Assembly (NCBI GenBank): GCA_019925795.1
Contig: CM034314.1
Coordinates: 16,736,657-16,800,656 of the forward strand
From: Dendrobium chrysotoxum
Lineage: Eukaryota; Streptophyta; Magnoliopsida; Asparagales; Orchidaceae
Direction: 5' to 3'
Length of the DNA: 64,000 nucleotides
A program made the translations under genes and the position numbers. Shown in pieces: positions 1 through 12,089 of this stretch. Below the pieces are notes generated by a model that saw only the letters and a program-made list of their open reading frames with translations, did no database searches and was not told the DNA's origin. The stretch's first letter is position 1; each line of letters begins with the position of its first letter.

Positions 1-73
1 TTTTCCTAAGCATTAAGTTAACCTCCCAACCTAATAATAAATCATTTAATACACATTCTCTTTTAATTTCTAA

Positions 74-310
74 CACTACAGGAAATTCAGGTATTACCGG
101 CGGCTATTACCGGCGGTTTGTTAGCCGTTAGTAAGAATGGCGGTTTAACCGGCGGGATGTACCGGCGGTACTCCGGCGGTTTGTAATAAAAAATTATCGA
201 AATTAGCGGCGCTATGGTAACCCCCGATAAGACCGCCAGTTTTATGTTTTACCGTCGCTATTACCGACGGCGAAAATCGCCGGTGATAAGTTATTTTTTT
301 CGGCGGCCAT
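74..310 (+). repeat. CACTA left subterminal repeat region
   Basis: Many direct and inverted copies of a short GC-rich unit of the form TTACCGGCGG or CCGCCGGTAA stand out in otherwise AT-rich DNA. In CACTA elements such subterminal arrays are binding sites for the element's DNA-binding protein. The same unit recurs at the right end. Confidence 0.85.
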
Positions 311-440
311 AACCATCAGAAAACTGTCGGATATTGACCTAATATTGGCCATCCCGAGCCCTTTCTCTTCATTTCTTCGGTTTGCTCTCGCTGCACACGC
401 TCGCTCGCCATCGCACCTCAGGCTAACTGCGTCAGAATTT

Positions 441-510
441 GGCCGCCGACAAGCTACCTCCGGCCGCCGACAAGCTACCTCCGGCCGCCGACGAGCTCCC
501 TAAGGCCGAG
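441..510 (+). repeat. 21-bp GC-rich minisatellite inside the CACTA element
   Basis: About three tandem copies of a 21-base unit beginning GGCCGCCGAC, with single-base changes. It lies in a GC-rich island (about 350-570) unlike the rest of the element. The open frames across it are low-complexity Ala/Ser/Pro repeats, so I do not call a gene. Confidence 0.7.
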
Positions 511-837
511 GATCTCGCACATTGTTCAGCTGACGAGCGCCTTCCGGCCGCCGACGAGTTCCCTCCGCTGACGAGCTCCCTTCGGTTTGGTTTTATTTTA
601 TTTGAAATTTGCAATACCAACAAGTCATTTATTTTTACTTTATTCATGGATGTTCTCACTAGACATTTTGAAGAGGATGTACCTTGGTGTTTGCTTATTG
701 CTCATGATATTCTTCTTATTGATAAGATTAGAGAGGGAGTTCAAGTTGAACTTAATTTTTAGGTATTCTCACCAGACATGGATGGTCTTGTTTCTCAAAA
801 TTAATTTGGATTCATGCCAATTAGGTAGGTCTATTAT

Positions 838-1030
838 AGAGGCTATACATTTATTGAGATGTTTTACTTGGGATATGTATGTAGGATATGTATATAGGCT
901 ATACATTTATTCATGGAGGCTATATATTTATTCATTGAGGCTATATATTTATGGAGGATATGTATGTAGGCTATTATGGAGGATATGTATGTAGGCTATT
1001 ATGGAGGTTATACATTTATTCATGGATGCT
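838..1030 (+). repeat. Local tandem duplication of a TATACATTTATTCATGGA-type unit
   Basis: Short units of the form 'ggctatacatttattcatgga' and 'ggatatgtatgtaggctat' alternate several times. They derive from the LINE block around them and account for the repetitive open frame here. Confidence 0.6.
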
Positions 1031-1270
1031 TATATTATTCAATTCATTAGGGATATGTATGTAGGAGCTATTACTTGTGTTCGAACACAAGGTTGTTTGA
1101 CCAAGTATTTTCCTATTTCAATTGGATTACATTAAGGATCAGTCTTAAGCCCATATCTTTTTTCTTTAGTCATGGATGTTCTAACTAGAAATTTGCATGA
1201 GGTAATTTTACCCTGGTGTATGCTTTTTGTTGATGATATTCTTCTTGTTGATAAGCCCCCAATTTTACAG

Positions 1271-1825
1271 AAAAATTCTATAAAATGTTCGTGAGACCTG
1301 CAATACTTTATGGTGCAGAATTTTTGCCATTCATACTAGTGCATAATATTAAGTTAAGTATTACAGAGATATGTATGTAAGAGATATTACTTGTGTTCGA
1401 AGAGATTAGGATGCTCAAGTGGATTAGTGGCTTTACTCTTAAAGACTGGATACGAAATGAGCATATATGTAATGAGACCTGCAACACTTTGTGGAAAAAT
1501 TCTATAAAATGTTGGTGAGACCTTCAATAATTTATGGTGCAGAATTTTTTGTCATTCATACTGGTGCATAATATTAAGTTAAGTATTGCAGAGATATGTA
1601 TGTAGGAGCTATTACTTGTGTTCGAAGAGATTAGGATGCTCAAGTGGATTAGTGGCTTTACTCTTAAAGAACGGATACGAAATGAGCATATACGTAATGA
1701 GACCTGCAACACTTTGTTGAAAAATTCTATAAAATGTTGGTGAGACCTGCAATACTTTATGGTGCAGAATTTTTGCCATTAAAAGAGAAGCATAGTATTA
1801 AGTTAAGTATTGCAGAGATTAACTT
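1271..1825 (+). repeat. Tandem repeat, period 224-225 bp, about 2.5 copies
   Basis: Copies start at 1271, 1495 and 1720, each with AAAAATTCTATAAAATGTT. The unit is LINE-derived: its translation contains the 'RMLKWISGFTLK' block. The third copy is cut short near 1825. The copies differ by scattered substitutions. Confidence 0.85.
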
Positions 1826-1829
1826 CTTT

Positions 1830-2508
1830 TGAATTTTTTATGCTACCCTATGATGGAAGACATCCAATGAGCATGAGTAGGTAGTGCTTGGGCATGGCAA
1901 ACTTTGGGTGTGCTAGCTACTTGGATTTTTTGAGTTTTTGGGCTGCTGGATGCTTCTCGGGTTTGGCTTGGCTGCTTGGTTTTGGGTTGTGTTTTTGGGA
2001 GCTGCTTGATTCTAGCTCGTTAATGCTTGACCTGCTATTTTAGGTTATTATTTTGGAAAGTTATGTGGAGTTGAGTCTTGCCTTTCCCATTCGCTGTGTT
2101 TTTGGGAGGTATTTGTTGGATGATTTGGTGACATTTGCGGAGGAGTTTTGGTTGACGTTGGACCTTGTAGCTGTGGTGGACCCTTGGTTTTTGCAAGCCT
2201 TAAGCACTTTTTTAATATTGCCTACTTTTTCGTTGCATCCGAGAAAATCGATTGCCGGTTGTTCTGAGGGTAGTATTTTTTTTTAATTTTAATTTTGTTT
2301 CGTTAATTTGGATGTCAGCTTACTAGTTTTGAATTGACTTATGTTCTACTAGTCCTAGTGTTCTCCTCTCTTGGCTCGTTCAAAAATAAATAACGTACAC
2401 TTGTTCAAGCTGCATATCTTCTAATAATTGATTTCACAACTTTATATGTAGGGAAATATTTGCTTTTACTTTAACATCAAAATGATTATCCAATAAGAAA
2501 GATATTGG
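1830..2508 (+). other. CACTA internal stretch without recognisable coding content
   Basis: This lies between the LINE-derived block and the transposase start. An open frame at 2053-2286 has no motif I recognise. It may be the 5' untranslated or intron region of the transposase gene. Confidence 0.4.
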
Positions 2509-5500
2509 ATGTATAACAGATTATTACCGGGTCGAAGAGGATTGACAGATGAATTTATACAGGGAGTTGAGACTTTTATTCAAGTTGCATCTCAACTACC
2601 TTCATTTAAGTTCGATGGAATGTTTAGATGCCCATGTTCGAAGCACAAAAATCAAGCATTCCTCAAGCTCGATGATGTGAAGGTTGATTTATATCGTAAG
2701 GGATGTGTTCCAAACTACTGGATTTGGATCTCACATGGCGAGTACGAGCCACACAGAGATATTCATGCCGGTTCATCCACAGCTTTTGACACAGATAATG
2801 AAGATCAAATGACTAGATCGTATGAAGAGCTTATTTTTAATGTAGCAGGTCTTAATTTAAGGGCTAATATGGAAGAGTCACCAAATACAGAAACTAAAAA
2901 ATTCTTTGAGTTACTACATGTAGCTCAAAAACCAATTTGGGATGGTTGCAAAACTCATTCAGAATTATCGATTGTAGTGAGGATGCTGAGTATCAAAACT
3001 GAATATAATATTCCTCGTGATTATTTCAATGACTTCATTGGTCTTCTCGAGAAAATAAATCCAACGGACAATTTTATTCCCTCAGATTTGTACCGAACGA
3101 AGAAATTAGTATCCAAGTTGGGTCTTACTACCACAAAAAATGATTGTTATATTAGTGGATGTATGTTATACAATAAGGATGATGCAACAGGAGTTTATTG
3201 CGCACCTGCAATGCACCTCGGTTTAAGCCAAACTCGGGAAAATAAAATCGGTAAAAGAAAGATGTTCTATTTTCCCATTTATTTTATTTTACCGATCATT
3301 CCAAGATTTTAGCGGCTTTATGCATCAATGAGTTCAGCAGGTCATATGAGATGGCATAAGGAGAAATTAGAAGATAGTGGTGTTCTTTCTCATCCATCAG
3401 ATGATGAAGCATGAAAACATGTTGATTGAGTACATGCTTCATTAGCTGCTGAACCACGCAACATAAGATTGGGATTATGTTCTGATGGTTTTACCCCATA
3501 TAGTTAAGCAGCTTCACCGTACTCTTGTTGGCCAGTTATACTAACACCATACAACCTTCCACCAGAGTTGTGTATGACTATCCCATACATGTTCTTAACA
3601 CTTATAATACCTGGACCACAAAATCTAAAAGCAAAAATTGATATTTTTTTGCAACCATTAATTGATGATCTCAAGTTATTATGGGAAGAAGGTGTCCTTA
3701 CATATGACATTTCAACTAAACAAAATTTTCTTCTTCGAGTTGCATTGCTTTGGACCATTGGTGATTTTCCAGCTTATGATATATTGTCTGGTTGGAGCAC
3801 AACAGGAAAATTAGCTTGTCCTTACTGCATGGAGAATAGTAAAGCTTTCACACTAAAATATGGAGGAAAAAATACTTGGTTTGATTGTCATCATATGTTC
3901 CTACTTGCTGATCATCCGTTTAGATGGAATAAGGATGCATTCATTAAAAATAGAGTTGAGAGGTCACCTCCTCCACCCAGATTAAATAGTGATGACGTAC
4001 TACACAGACTTTCTAATTTTTCATCAATTATTGATTTTATAATGTTATTAGAGTCTAAATTTTTGGGATATGGTGTTGAACATAATTAGATTAAAAAAAG
4101 TATTTTTTGGATATTACCATATTTGAGAACAAATTTGAGAAGGCATAATCTGGATGTTATGCATATTGAAAAGAACTTCCTTGATAACATTTTTAATACA
4201 ATTATGGATGTCAAAGGTAAGAGCAAGGATAATGTCAAAGCTAGGATGGACATTAAAGAGTACTGCCGGCAAAAAAATTTAGAGTTAGTAACAACCACCG
4301 ACGGAAAAATTATGAAGCCCAAAGCACCTTACTCTTTCACGTTAGAGCAAAGAAGATCAATATGTCAGTGGTTTAAAGGTTTAAGAATGCCTGATGGCTA
4401 TGGATCAAACTTAAGCCGATGTATTGACCTTAAATCTACGAGGTTGTTAGGACTAAAAAGTCATGATTGTCACATAATCATGGAGGTTCTCCTTCCAATC
4501 ATAGTGTGTATGTTATCAGATTACATATCGAATCTATTGACTGAGCTTAGCATTTCTTCAAAGACTTATGTTCATCTAAATTAAGCGAAGATGCTTTAAG
4601 GAGGTACAAGGAGAACATACCAATCATCTTATGCAAGTTAGAAAAAATATTTCCCCCGGAATTTTTTGATTCTATGGAACATCTTCCAATCCATCTACCT
4701 TCCGAAGCTAGAGTTGGTAGACCTGTACAATATCGTTGGATGTATCCTTTCGAGAAGTAAAATGTATTTTTATTAAGTTATTTAAAATATTTTTGAACAA
4801 GTTGAAAACATAAGTTTACTAACTTGATATTTTTAATTGTTTAATAGATATTTGAACAAGTTGAAAAAATATGTTAAGAATAAAGCACGACCAGAAGGAT
4901 CGATATGTGAAGCATATTTGTCTCAAGAAACAACCCACTTCTGCTCTTACTACTTCGAGCCCCATATAAGGAGTACAAGAATAAAGATTGGTCATAATAT
5001 GGACTTTGATGTACAAGAATAATCATAGGGTGCACTATCAATCTTTAGAAGTCATGGAAAGCCCAGTGGCAAATGCATTAAAAGATTTATCAACGATTTA
5101 GAAATCAAAATAGCAACTTTATATGTACTACTGAATTATGAAGAAGTCCAATCAATCTTAGAGTAAGTTCTTCCATAATATGCAGAATGAGTAATATTTA
5201 TTTAAAATACTAAAGTATTATTTGGATGATTTGTCACCAGGTATTTCGTAAGCAATTTGCCTCTAACAGATACTATGGATATTGAGTAAGTTGTTGCAAA
5301 TGAATTCCCAACTTGGTTTAAATCTTATGTGAGCCCTTAAATTTTAAAATTTTTATTTAAATTACATCTTATTAAATACTAAATACATGTAAAAATTTTC
5401 TTAGGTACATAACGCTGATAACAAGTGTTTCGATAAAGGTCTGCAAGCACTAGCATGGGGCCCAATACAAAAAGTGAAGACCTGGCCAATATATATAGTG

Positions 5501-6096
5501 AATGTGTTCAGATTTCATTCCAAGTCATGGAGTGAAAGAAGAAAAACTGAAAATTATGGAGTATGTGTTAGAGGGAATACTCATGAAGAAGATGAGTGTT
5601 ATTATTATGATATTCTGAATGAGGTTCTTGACCTGAAGTATCCAGACGAAGATGAAAACTTTGTATATTTGTTTAACTATCAATGGTATGATCCAGTATA
5701 GAATAGAGGCATAAGGGTTCATCCTACATATGATTTAGTAGATGTAAAACATAGCAGAAGATACGGGAAGTTTGATTCATTTGTGTTAGCAAGTCAAGCT
5801 GTTCAAGTTTATTTCAGCAAATATCCCAGTGGTCGTAGGGATAAACAAGATTGGCTAGCTGTCTTTAAAATAAAAGCACAGGGGATAATTGATCAACAGT
5901 ACGTTGTAGCAACTGCACATCAAGAGGTGAGATGTCAAATTGTAGGTCTATTGAAATTGAGGAGATGCCAACTACATCCAATAATATTGAAATATAGTTA
6001 AAAACTGTGAATAGTTCAACTAGCTCATCAAGTGAGAACGAGGATGAAATTGAAGATACCCTGGAGAGTAGTGAAAATATTTTAAATTCTGAGTAG
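2509..6096 (+). pseudogene. TNPD-like CACTA transposase, degenerate
   Basis: Domains appear in the order usual for plant CACTA transposases. An N-terminal transposase-associated domain (2509-2745) has the zinc-binding look FRCPCSKHKNQ followed by VPNYWIWISHGE. The transposase_21 core (about 3340-4550) includes FPAYDILSGWSTTGKLACPYC and LDVMHIEKNFLDNIF. A DUF4218-like block (about 4560-4760) contains FDSMEHLPIHLPSEARVG. A DUF4216-like block (about 5410-5960) includes YYYDILNEVLDLKYP and VHPTYDLVDVKHSRRYGKFD. An acidic tail ends at a stop at 6094-6096. The frame is broken by stops and shifts (for example near 3310, 4090 and 4580) and some gaps may be old introns. The protein would cut and join the element's ends, but this copy looks dead. 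Confidence 0.85.
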
Positions 6097-6238
6097 TTTT
6101 TTCAAATCTATTTTGTATGTTAATTATCATTGTGTATTCTGTAATTCTTTCTGTTTGTTGTAATTTTTTTATCTACATTCTATTTTTTTTAAATTTTTAC
6201 TTATTACAATGATTTACTAATTCCTTCTTTTAATGCAG

Positions 6239-7630
6239 ATGGCTTTAGGTGACGATCCTTCTCGTAGATCCTACACCTCAAAGTTTTCTAAAAAAAAGTT
6301 GAGTGTTGGACCTAGCAGACCTAGACAGCCTGATGAAAGTGAGGGGTGGAGTTCAGTTCCACCAGTGATACCATCACCACCACCACCACCACCCAGGAGT
6401 TAGCAGCAGTCCCCCAGTGAGCAGGGTCAGGGCCAGTTAGATCCACCTGCTGTTAGTGTACCACCACCCTTTCCTGGATACTTCACTCCTGGGTCGACGA
6501 GTCCTCGATTTCCCTCTCCAGATCAGGCACATGCAGCTCCGTTCTATCCATATTACATCCCACCAGCATCACAAACTAGTCCATCCACCATACCTTATCC
6601 TCCTTACCCCCACCATATTATTACCCATATCCGGTGCAGCCAGAATACGGTGGACCATCTACACTAGTAGCAGTTGGTGTTGGGGATCCTGCAGCTGTAG
6701 CAGATAAACATCTATACATTGAGCCTGAGGGCGATACGTAAGTTCAGCTTATTTTGTTTAGTTTATGAAATTTGATATATTATATATTATTGATAAAATA
6801 AATTAACCTGCAGCTTCAATCCCTCAAGGCCACCTACACACAAGATTCAGGACATCATAAAGAGCAAATATGATGCTCCTTACTTATCATGGAAGAAGAT
6901 CCCAAAGGAAATTAGGGATATGTAGTTTAGAGAATTTCAGGTATATTTATTTGGCATGAATTAAAATATTTATTTTAATTTGTATTAATATTATTTGTTA
7001 TGTCTATAATTTTTTTACAGAAAGATTTTAGGTGGTTTCCTGAGCATAGCACGAGGATTAGAAATAATTTTGAGAGGAGAGGATCGACCAATCTTAGGGA
7101 CATGTTCACGGATATTAGAAAGTCTGGGCAGCATCCACATGGATTGGAGAGGGCGTATGGGCAGATCTGAGTAGAGCTTGGGCAACCCCTGAGTTCATAA
7201 AAATAAGAGAGCAAAACAAGCAGAATAGAGCATCTGATTGCGGGGGTTTAGGAAGCTCCCTTCATACTAGTGGATATGTTCCTCATACGAAATATAGACG
7301 ACGACTGGTAAAAAATTTCAATTAGTTTAATAAAACTATGTATATCATTTTAACTCTATCCTCTATTTTCAGAAAGAGTTTCTTGGCCGGGAATCGACCC
7401 CACTGGAGTTACATACGAGGACTCACCAACATCAAGCTGACCATCAGTGGATTGATTAAAAGGCCAAAAAAGCTCATGTGAGTATAATTTTTGGAGTTCG
7501 GAAATATAAATTTAATATAAAAATATCATTTTAATATCAATTTATTTTATAAATTTTATTCTCACAGGATGATTTTGTACGAGTTCGGGAAAGTCGTCAG
7601 TCTACTGGTGAGGGATCATCTTCAGGATAG
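6239..7630 (+). pseudogene. Second CACTA gene (plant transposase, Transposase_24/Ptta-En/Spm type), degenerate
   Basis: An ATG directly follows an acceptor-like GCAG at 6238. The first exon (to about 6730) is Pro/Ser-rich, with a polyproline run and many PP and YP pairs. Later exons encode blocks typical of the plant Ptta/En-Spm family: IKSKYDAPYLSWKKIPKE (about 6850-6920), RWFPEHSTRIRNNFERRG (about 7030-7085), then WATPEFIKIREQNKQNR (about 7180-7230) and LHTRTHQHQ (about 7410-7435). The stop is near 7628. In-frame stops near 6400 and 6925 break it. Splice-like GT and AG sites around 6740/6810, 6940/7020, 7310/7370 and 7480/7568 suggest five exons. In En/Spm the companion protein binds the subterminal repeats; I infer the same role here. 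Confidence 0.75.
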
Positions 7631-7829
7631 ACCCAGTATTCTTAGTATCATACATGATGAGATGTTGTTAGAGGAAGGCAGAAAGGGAGGGTGTTGCCTA
7701 ATATAGTGGCTTGATACCCATATATGTGCATTGATTACAGTGGCATGTTGCCCAATATATACTGTGATAAATATTTGTTGTATAGGTTTGTCGAAATCTG
7801 AGTAAATAGAGGAGGGGCCGTCAATTTTT

Positions 7830-8433
7830 TTTTTCAAATGCTAGAGGTTTCCGGCGGCTTTCTAGCGGTCTGGCCACCGGAAAGCTTCGATACCAGATGG
7901 GTTTCGAAGACCGCCGGTAATATAAACTAGCTGCCGGAAATTACCGACGACAACCGGTGGTTAGACCGTCAGGTGCCGTCGGTTTGGCCACCGGAATATT
8001 CGTCACCATACGGCTCACTATAATCGCTGGAACCATGATTAAATAATCGGAACAGACCGATAGTTAATCGGCGATTTACCGGCGGTCACTGGTGATTATA
8101 CCGCTAGAAACATCGATACCATACAACTTAATATAGTGCTGAAAATATAAACGAGCCGTCGGTAAAATCGTCGGTGATACCGACGATTTTCACGGCCGGA
8201 AGGCCGCCGGTGAATTACTGGTGGTAACCGGCGCTACAACCACCGGAACATACTGGCTGCCAAAATTGTTGGAAAGCCGCCAGAATGTATAACTGCTGGA
8301 AAATAGCCGCAGGAAATCATTTCCTACGCTCCTTAGACCGGAGGTTTAATTACCGTTGGTAAACTGCCGGTAATGTTTATAACCGCCAGAAAAAAAATAT
8401 TGACTGCCGGTAATAGCTGACATTCCTGTAGTG
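7830..8433 (+). repeat. CACTA right subterminal repeat region
   Basis: A dense array of CCGCCGGTAA and TTACCGGCGG-like units in both orientations, mirroring 74-310. It ends in CCTGTAGTG at 8433 and is followed by the TAA duplication. Confidence 0.85.
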
Positions 8434-8569
8434 TAACCAACTAAATCAACTTAATCAATCCTAATTACTATTGGGTAACCCAGGACTACGAGGCTATTAA
8501 CTTAGCCATAAGGAAGGTGAAATAAACTTTATGGCCTCGGTGAGAAACAAAGGTAGTAATCACTTAACC

Positions 8570-9830
8570 ACTAAAATATATCTAATTTAAGCTTTAATAT
8601 ATTAATATTTAAACTCAAACTTAAACCTCCCCTTTAAACCTTCAACAAACTTGAACACTAAAATAACTTCAATTAATTACCCAGCTTAGGATCTACCCTA
8701 ACCACACAGCCCTCTACACACACTTTAGATGATTTGTTAGGACAATCAACTCTAGATCTAGGTCAAGCCGGTGTTTACTTTTTTGCTGTATACTGAGTTT
8801 TTCTGTGTTTTCACTATATATTATGATTAAAAATTGATTGACATATTTACTTACTTTTACCGTACTCTGTGAATTGATGTGATGGATGATTAGATTACCC
8901 TTAGGTTAGGATCGTTCTGGTTGCTTACTGAGTTTTTTGCAGGTGGTCGTGCTCATGTAGAGTAATAAAAAAGGGGCTAAAAATAAATAAATCATAAATG
9001 TAATTGCTATAGGTGCTACAGGTGCTTCAGCTGCTAAGCCCCTAAATAAATAAGAGCATGGCCAAATGTGCCTAGCATGAGTATTTTATTTTTCTCATAT
9101 ATATATAACTATTTGGGATGTTTTATATTAACTACTTAGGATAACCTTGTAGAAGAGTCTAAATTTTTTTATTTTTATATTAATGTAATTTATTTGTAAT
9201 ATTGAGTTGTGAAAGTGCACATTTGAGTTGGGATACATAGGCCCAAAGCTTAAATTCCAAAGTGGAAAGGATACCCCTTAGGGGGATAGTACTTTTCCCT
9301 TTGGAAGCCCAATTTGGACCCTTTTACTACCCAAAATGGAAAGAATAACCTTCCCCTTTAGGGGGAAGAGTTTTCTTTGCCATTTAGGTATCCAGCTATG
9401 ACGAATCAAAGGAGCCTGAAAAGGAGAAGACCAAGGAATTGAAGACAGAGAGTATCCCGCTCATAGTCACTTGCGTCAGTACTAGGATTAGAATCCAAAT
9501 TATTATCAGTGGTGCCTAGCCACTTTACTTTTTTGTAGACCCTAGGTTGTACTTATATGGTATTTACCATGGACTTTGGATATTATTTTTTATAGATTTA
9601 TTTTATTGATGTGTTTACTTTGATTGAGATTAGGTTCTGCCTATTTTTTTAGTTTCTTGGCATTTGTGTGATATTTTGGTTTTAGCTTAGATTCGATTGG
9701 AGGCTCATGAGGGTATGCCTAAAATTTTTCTACTTAAACTTAATTAAAAATTTTTAAGATAATATAAAAACTCTAACGCTCTTAAGAAGTAAGCCCAGGA
9801 CCGCTGGAAGTTTGCATAGTATATTTATTA
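8570..9830 (+). repeat. Copy 1 of a diverged non-coding repeat
   Basis: Aligns in the same order with about 12090-13030. Shared landmarks include the ACACACTTTAGATGATTTG block at about 8720 (compare 12189), the GGTCAAGCCGGTG block at about 8760 (compare 12230), and the TTTTTTGTAGACCCTAGG-type block near 9530 (compare 12770). No coding content seen. It may be an LTR or other TE remnant of an unrecognised family. Confidence 0.65.
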
Positions 9831-12089
9831 CATTATACTTTCCATTTGTTAGGCCACTCCCCACCTACGGGTTCTGGCAGACCCCCTGGCCTATAAGGGT
9901 GCAGATCTGTCAAGGGGAGCCAATGCACTCTAGGATAAAACTTATTTTTAAGCCTTTTTAAAACTGCTTCATACATATTTCAAGCATTTAATCGAGTTAA
10001 TCAACATACATTGCATTAGAAATCAATTTAAAAGTGAGTCTAAAACTCTAATTATATTTATTTTAGCAATTTTCACCCAACATAAGTCAAGAGACCATTT
10101 AGGACAATCTCTAGATGTCGATCCCACTTCTCAAAAACTTTAAGCCTCCATACCACTCTTTCATAAAAATAATTGGACTCATGATCTTAAATCGACTAGG
10201 TGGTTAACTGGCTCCCCAATCCAGGTCGGGGTAAGTCCAGGTTTTGTATTATATTAGCTAGGACACTGTTGTTAGTGTTGTATTATAATAACTGAACTCA
10301 TGCCTAATCAAAGTCTAAATCATTTCACTAGGAGCCCCATATATCTAAACACCCATCATTAAGCTTCTAAACCATTGATGGATTATTTTGATCTGGTTGA
10401 GCTAGCTCAGACTAACTCAACTAACCATAAATACCCACTACCTCTAATTCAATATTAAATGAACTTTAACCTTCACCAAACCTCCCTGAATATTCCTCGT
10501 AGTGATTTGGATGTGACTGGTCATCCTGACCCAATCACCAGTTGACTGGGTCAACTAGACCCAAGCTTGGTTAATTGAGCTCATTTGGGTCCAATCATTG
10601 CATATGATTCAATCAACCCTTATGATCCAATCAAGAATACTTCAAATCATGACTCAAACATCCTCAAGTATATTTTGAGTCAACTCATATATTGTTTGAC
10701 TTAGTCAAATCACAAAAGCTGGTCAAAGGGTCTCATACATAAACTTCTTTACATATACATCAAATCAATTCTTTTAAACTCTCTGCAAACTACTCCACCA
10801 GCATCTTTGCATTATTTGAACTCCACTTCATTAGACTTTGACCATGTTGACAAGTCAAGTCAACAAAGCCTTAAATAAACTCATCTAATCAACATGTCAT
10901 TCAAATGCCAACCCCATACTTTTACATTGCTTCCAAACTCTTCCATGAATCTCTCCAATCCACCTAAACTCCACCTAAGCAGTCATTGACGGTCAAAGGG
11001 TCAATAAGAACCCAAATAAGCTCTAATGGTCAACACCCCTTTCCAAAGCATTTCTCTCTATGTTAGCTCATCCAAACTGACCAAAATGACTCTACAATAC
11101 ACCTAGACTCCAGCTCAGCAGCTGTTTACCCCTTTGACTAGTTAAAGGTCAATAAACACATAATATACTCATTCAATCAAACCATCCAACCTAATCTCTC
11201 CAATTGAACCCAGGCCTGTCCAGCCCATAGAATGCATTCTAGAGTCATCTTTGGAGCTAACCCGACCCAGCCCAGCTCCTGGCGTGCCTCCAGCTCAACC
11301 CTAACAGTCTAGTTGTCCCTCCCATGTGAAAATGACCAATGTCCACCTCCTTCTAGTACAATCCTTCTCTTTGCCTCCTAACCACCTGGGCCAGCTGACA
11401 TTCATCAAAGGAATGCATCTGATGCATCCCAGCCATCCCTTTTCCCTCAAATAGTTGGAATAGGCCAAAAGGGATAAAATCTTGATTCAAATGAATCTCT
11501 CATTATATTCACTCTTTAGCAACGTTTGCATTTTCATTTATTCTCTCCAAACATTCCTCTAGCGTTTCCAGCCATTTCCCAGGCATTTGGAGCTTGCCGG
11601 TGACGAAGTCAATAGAGAACCGAAGCATAATCTGCCTCAAATGTCTGAACCCTTATTCCAGTTATCCTCCATGCTACTTGAGGTCTTCTACAATTTCATA
11701 GAGGAGCTCAAGATGAAGCAATCAAGCCCTTCTCCATCTTCTAAGATCAGTCATATAGAGGTAAAATCTAAACCCTAGGCTTTACATAGGTTCTTAAATA
11801 GGCTTTAGGAAACTATATCAAAAGCTGTAAAAACTATTCCCCATAAATCATTTGATATTTTGTCATCTAAATCTCAAATATCTTGCCAATTAATTTTTTG
11901 TATAATGAGTTAAAAGAGAAACTTAGGTCTAGGGTTTGCAGTCTTTTTGAGTTTCAGAGACGAAATCATGGCCATTCCTTGCACTTATGGAGTTATCAAT
12001 CTATAAGTTCTTTTAAACTAAATCAACAACTCTAACCTCTAAAAATTAGAATAATTTAAAAGTTAAATATACATCACTTAAACTTTAAT
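9831..12089. other. Non-coding stretch between the two repeat copies
   Basis: AT-rich, with many short TTGAC/GTCAA motifs around 10500-11200. No open frame over 65 codons and no recognisable protein or RNA gene. If the two flanking copies are LTRs, this would be the body of a coding-free element; I saw no primer-binding site to support that. Confidence 0.4.

Larger units (their letters stand above)
577..1830 (+). pseudogene. Scrambled RTE-type LINE reverse-transcriptase fragments inside the CACTA element
   Basis: Translated pieces match the RTE-type LINE found elsewhere in this window (24787-27957). At about 1211-1255 the frame reads PWCMLFVDDILLVDK, containing the catalytic [YF]xDD box of reverse transcriptase. 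A second copy of the same region lies at about 640-760 (VPWCLLIAHDILLIDK), with the catalytic residues altered. Around 820-860 is the GRSIIEAIHLLR block, and at 1395-1460 and 1620-1690 are copies of a C-terminal block (EEIRMLKWISGFTLK). Order and spacing are rearranged, parts are duplicated, and no (TTG)n tail is present. This looks like captured or multiply rearranged LINE sequence, not a simple insertion. Confidence 0.8.
74..8433 (+). mobile_element. Complete CACTA (En/Spm) DNA transposon, 8.36 kb
   Basis: The left end reads CACTACAGGAAATTCAG and the reverse complement of the right end reads CACTACAGGAATGTCAG. The first 11 bases are identical, and similarity continues into TATTACCGGC. The element is flanked by TAA at 71-73 and TAA at 8434-8436, the 3-bp target duplication expected for CACTA elements. 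Inside are a GC-rich subterminal repeat zone at each end, a block of LINE-derived sequence (about 577-1830), a TNPD-like transposase remnant (2509-6096) and a second transposase-type gene (6239-7630), all on the plus strand. Both genes carry stops, so the element is structurally whole but probably cannot move by itself. Confidence 0.95.

Noticed and set aside
432..762. Ala/Ser- or Pro-rich open frames near the CACTA left end
   Set aside because: They cross a 21-bp GC-rich repeat and then run into LINE debris. Frames on both strands are equally open, as expected of a short-period repeat.
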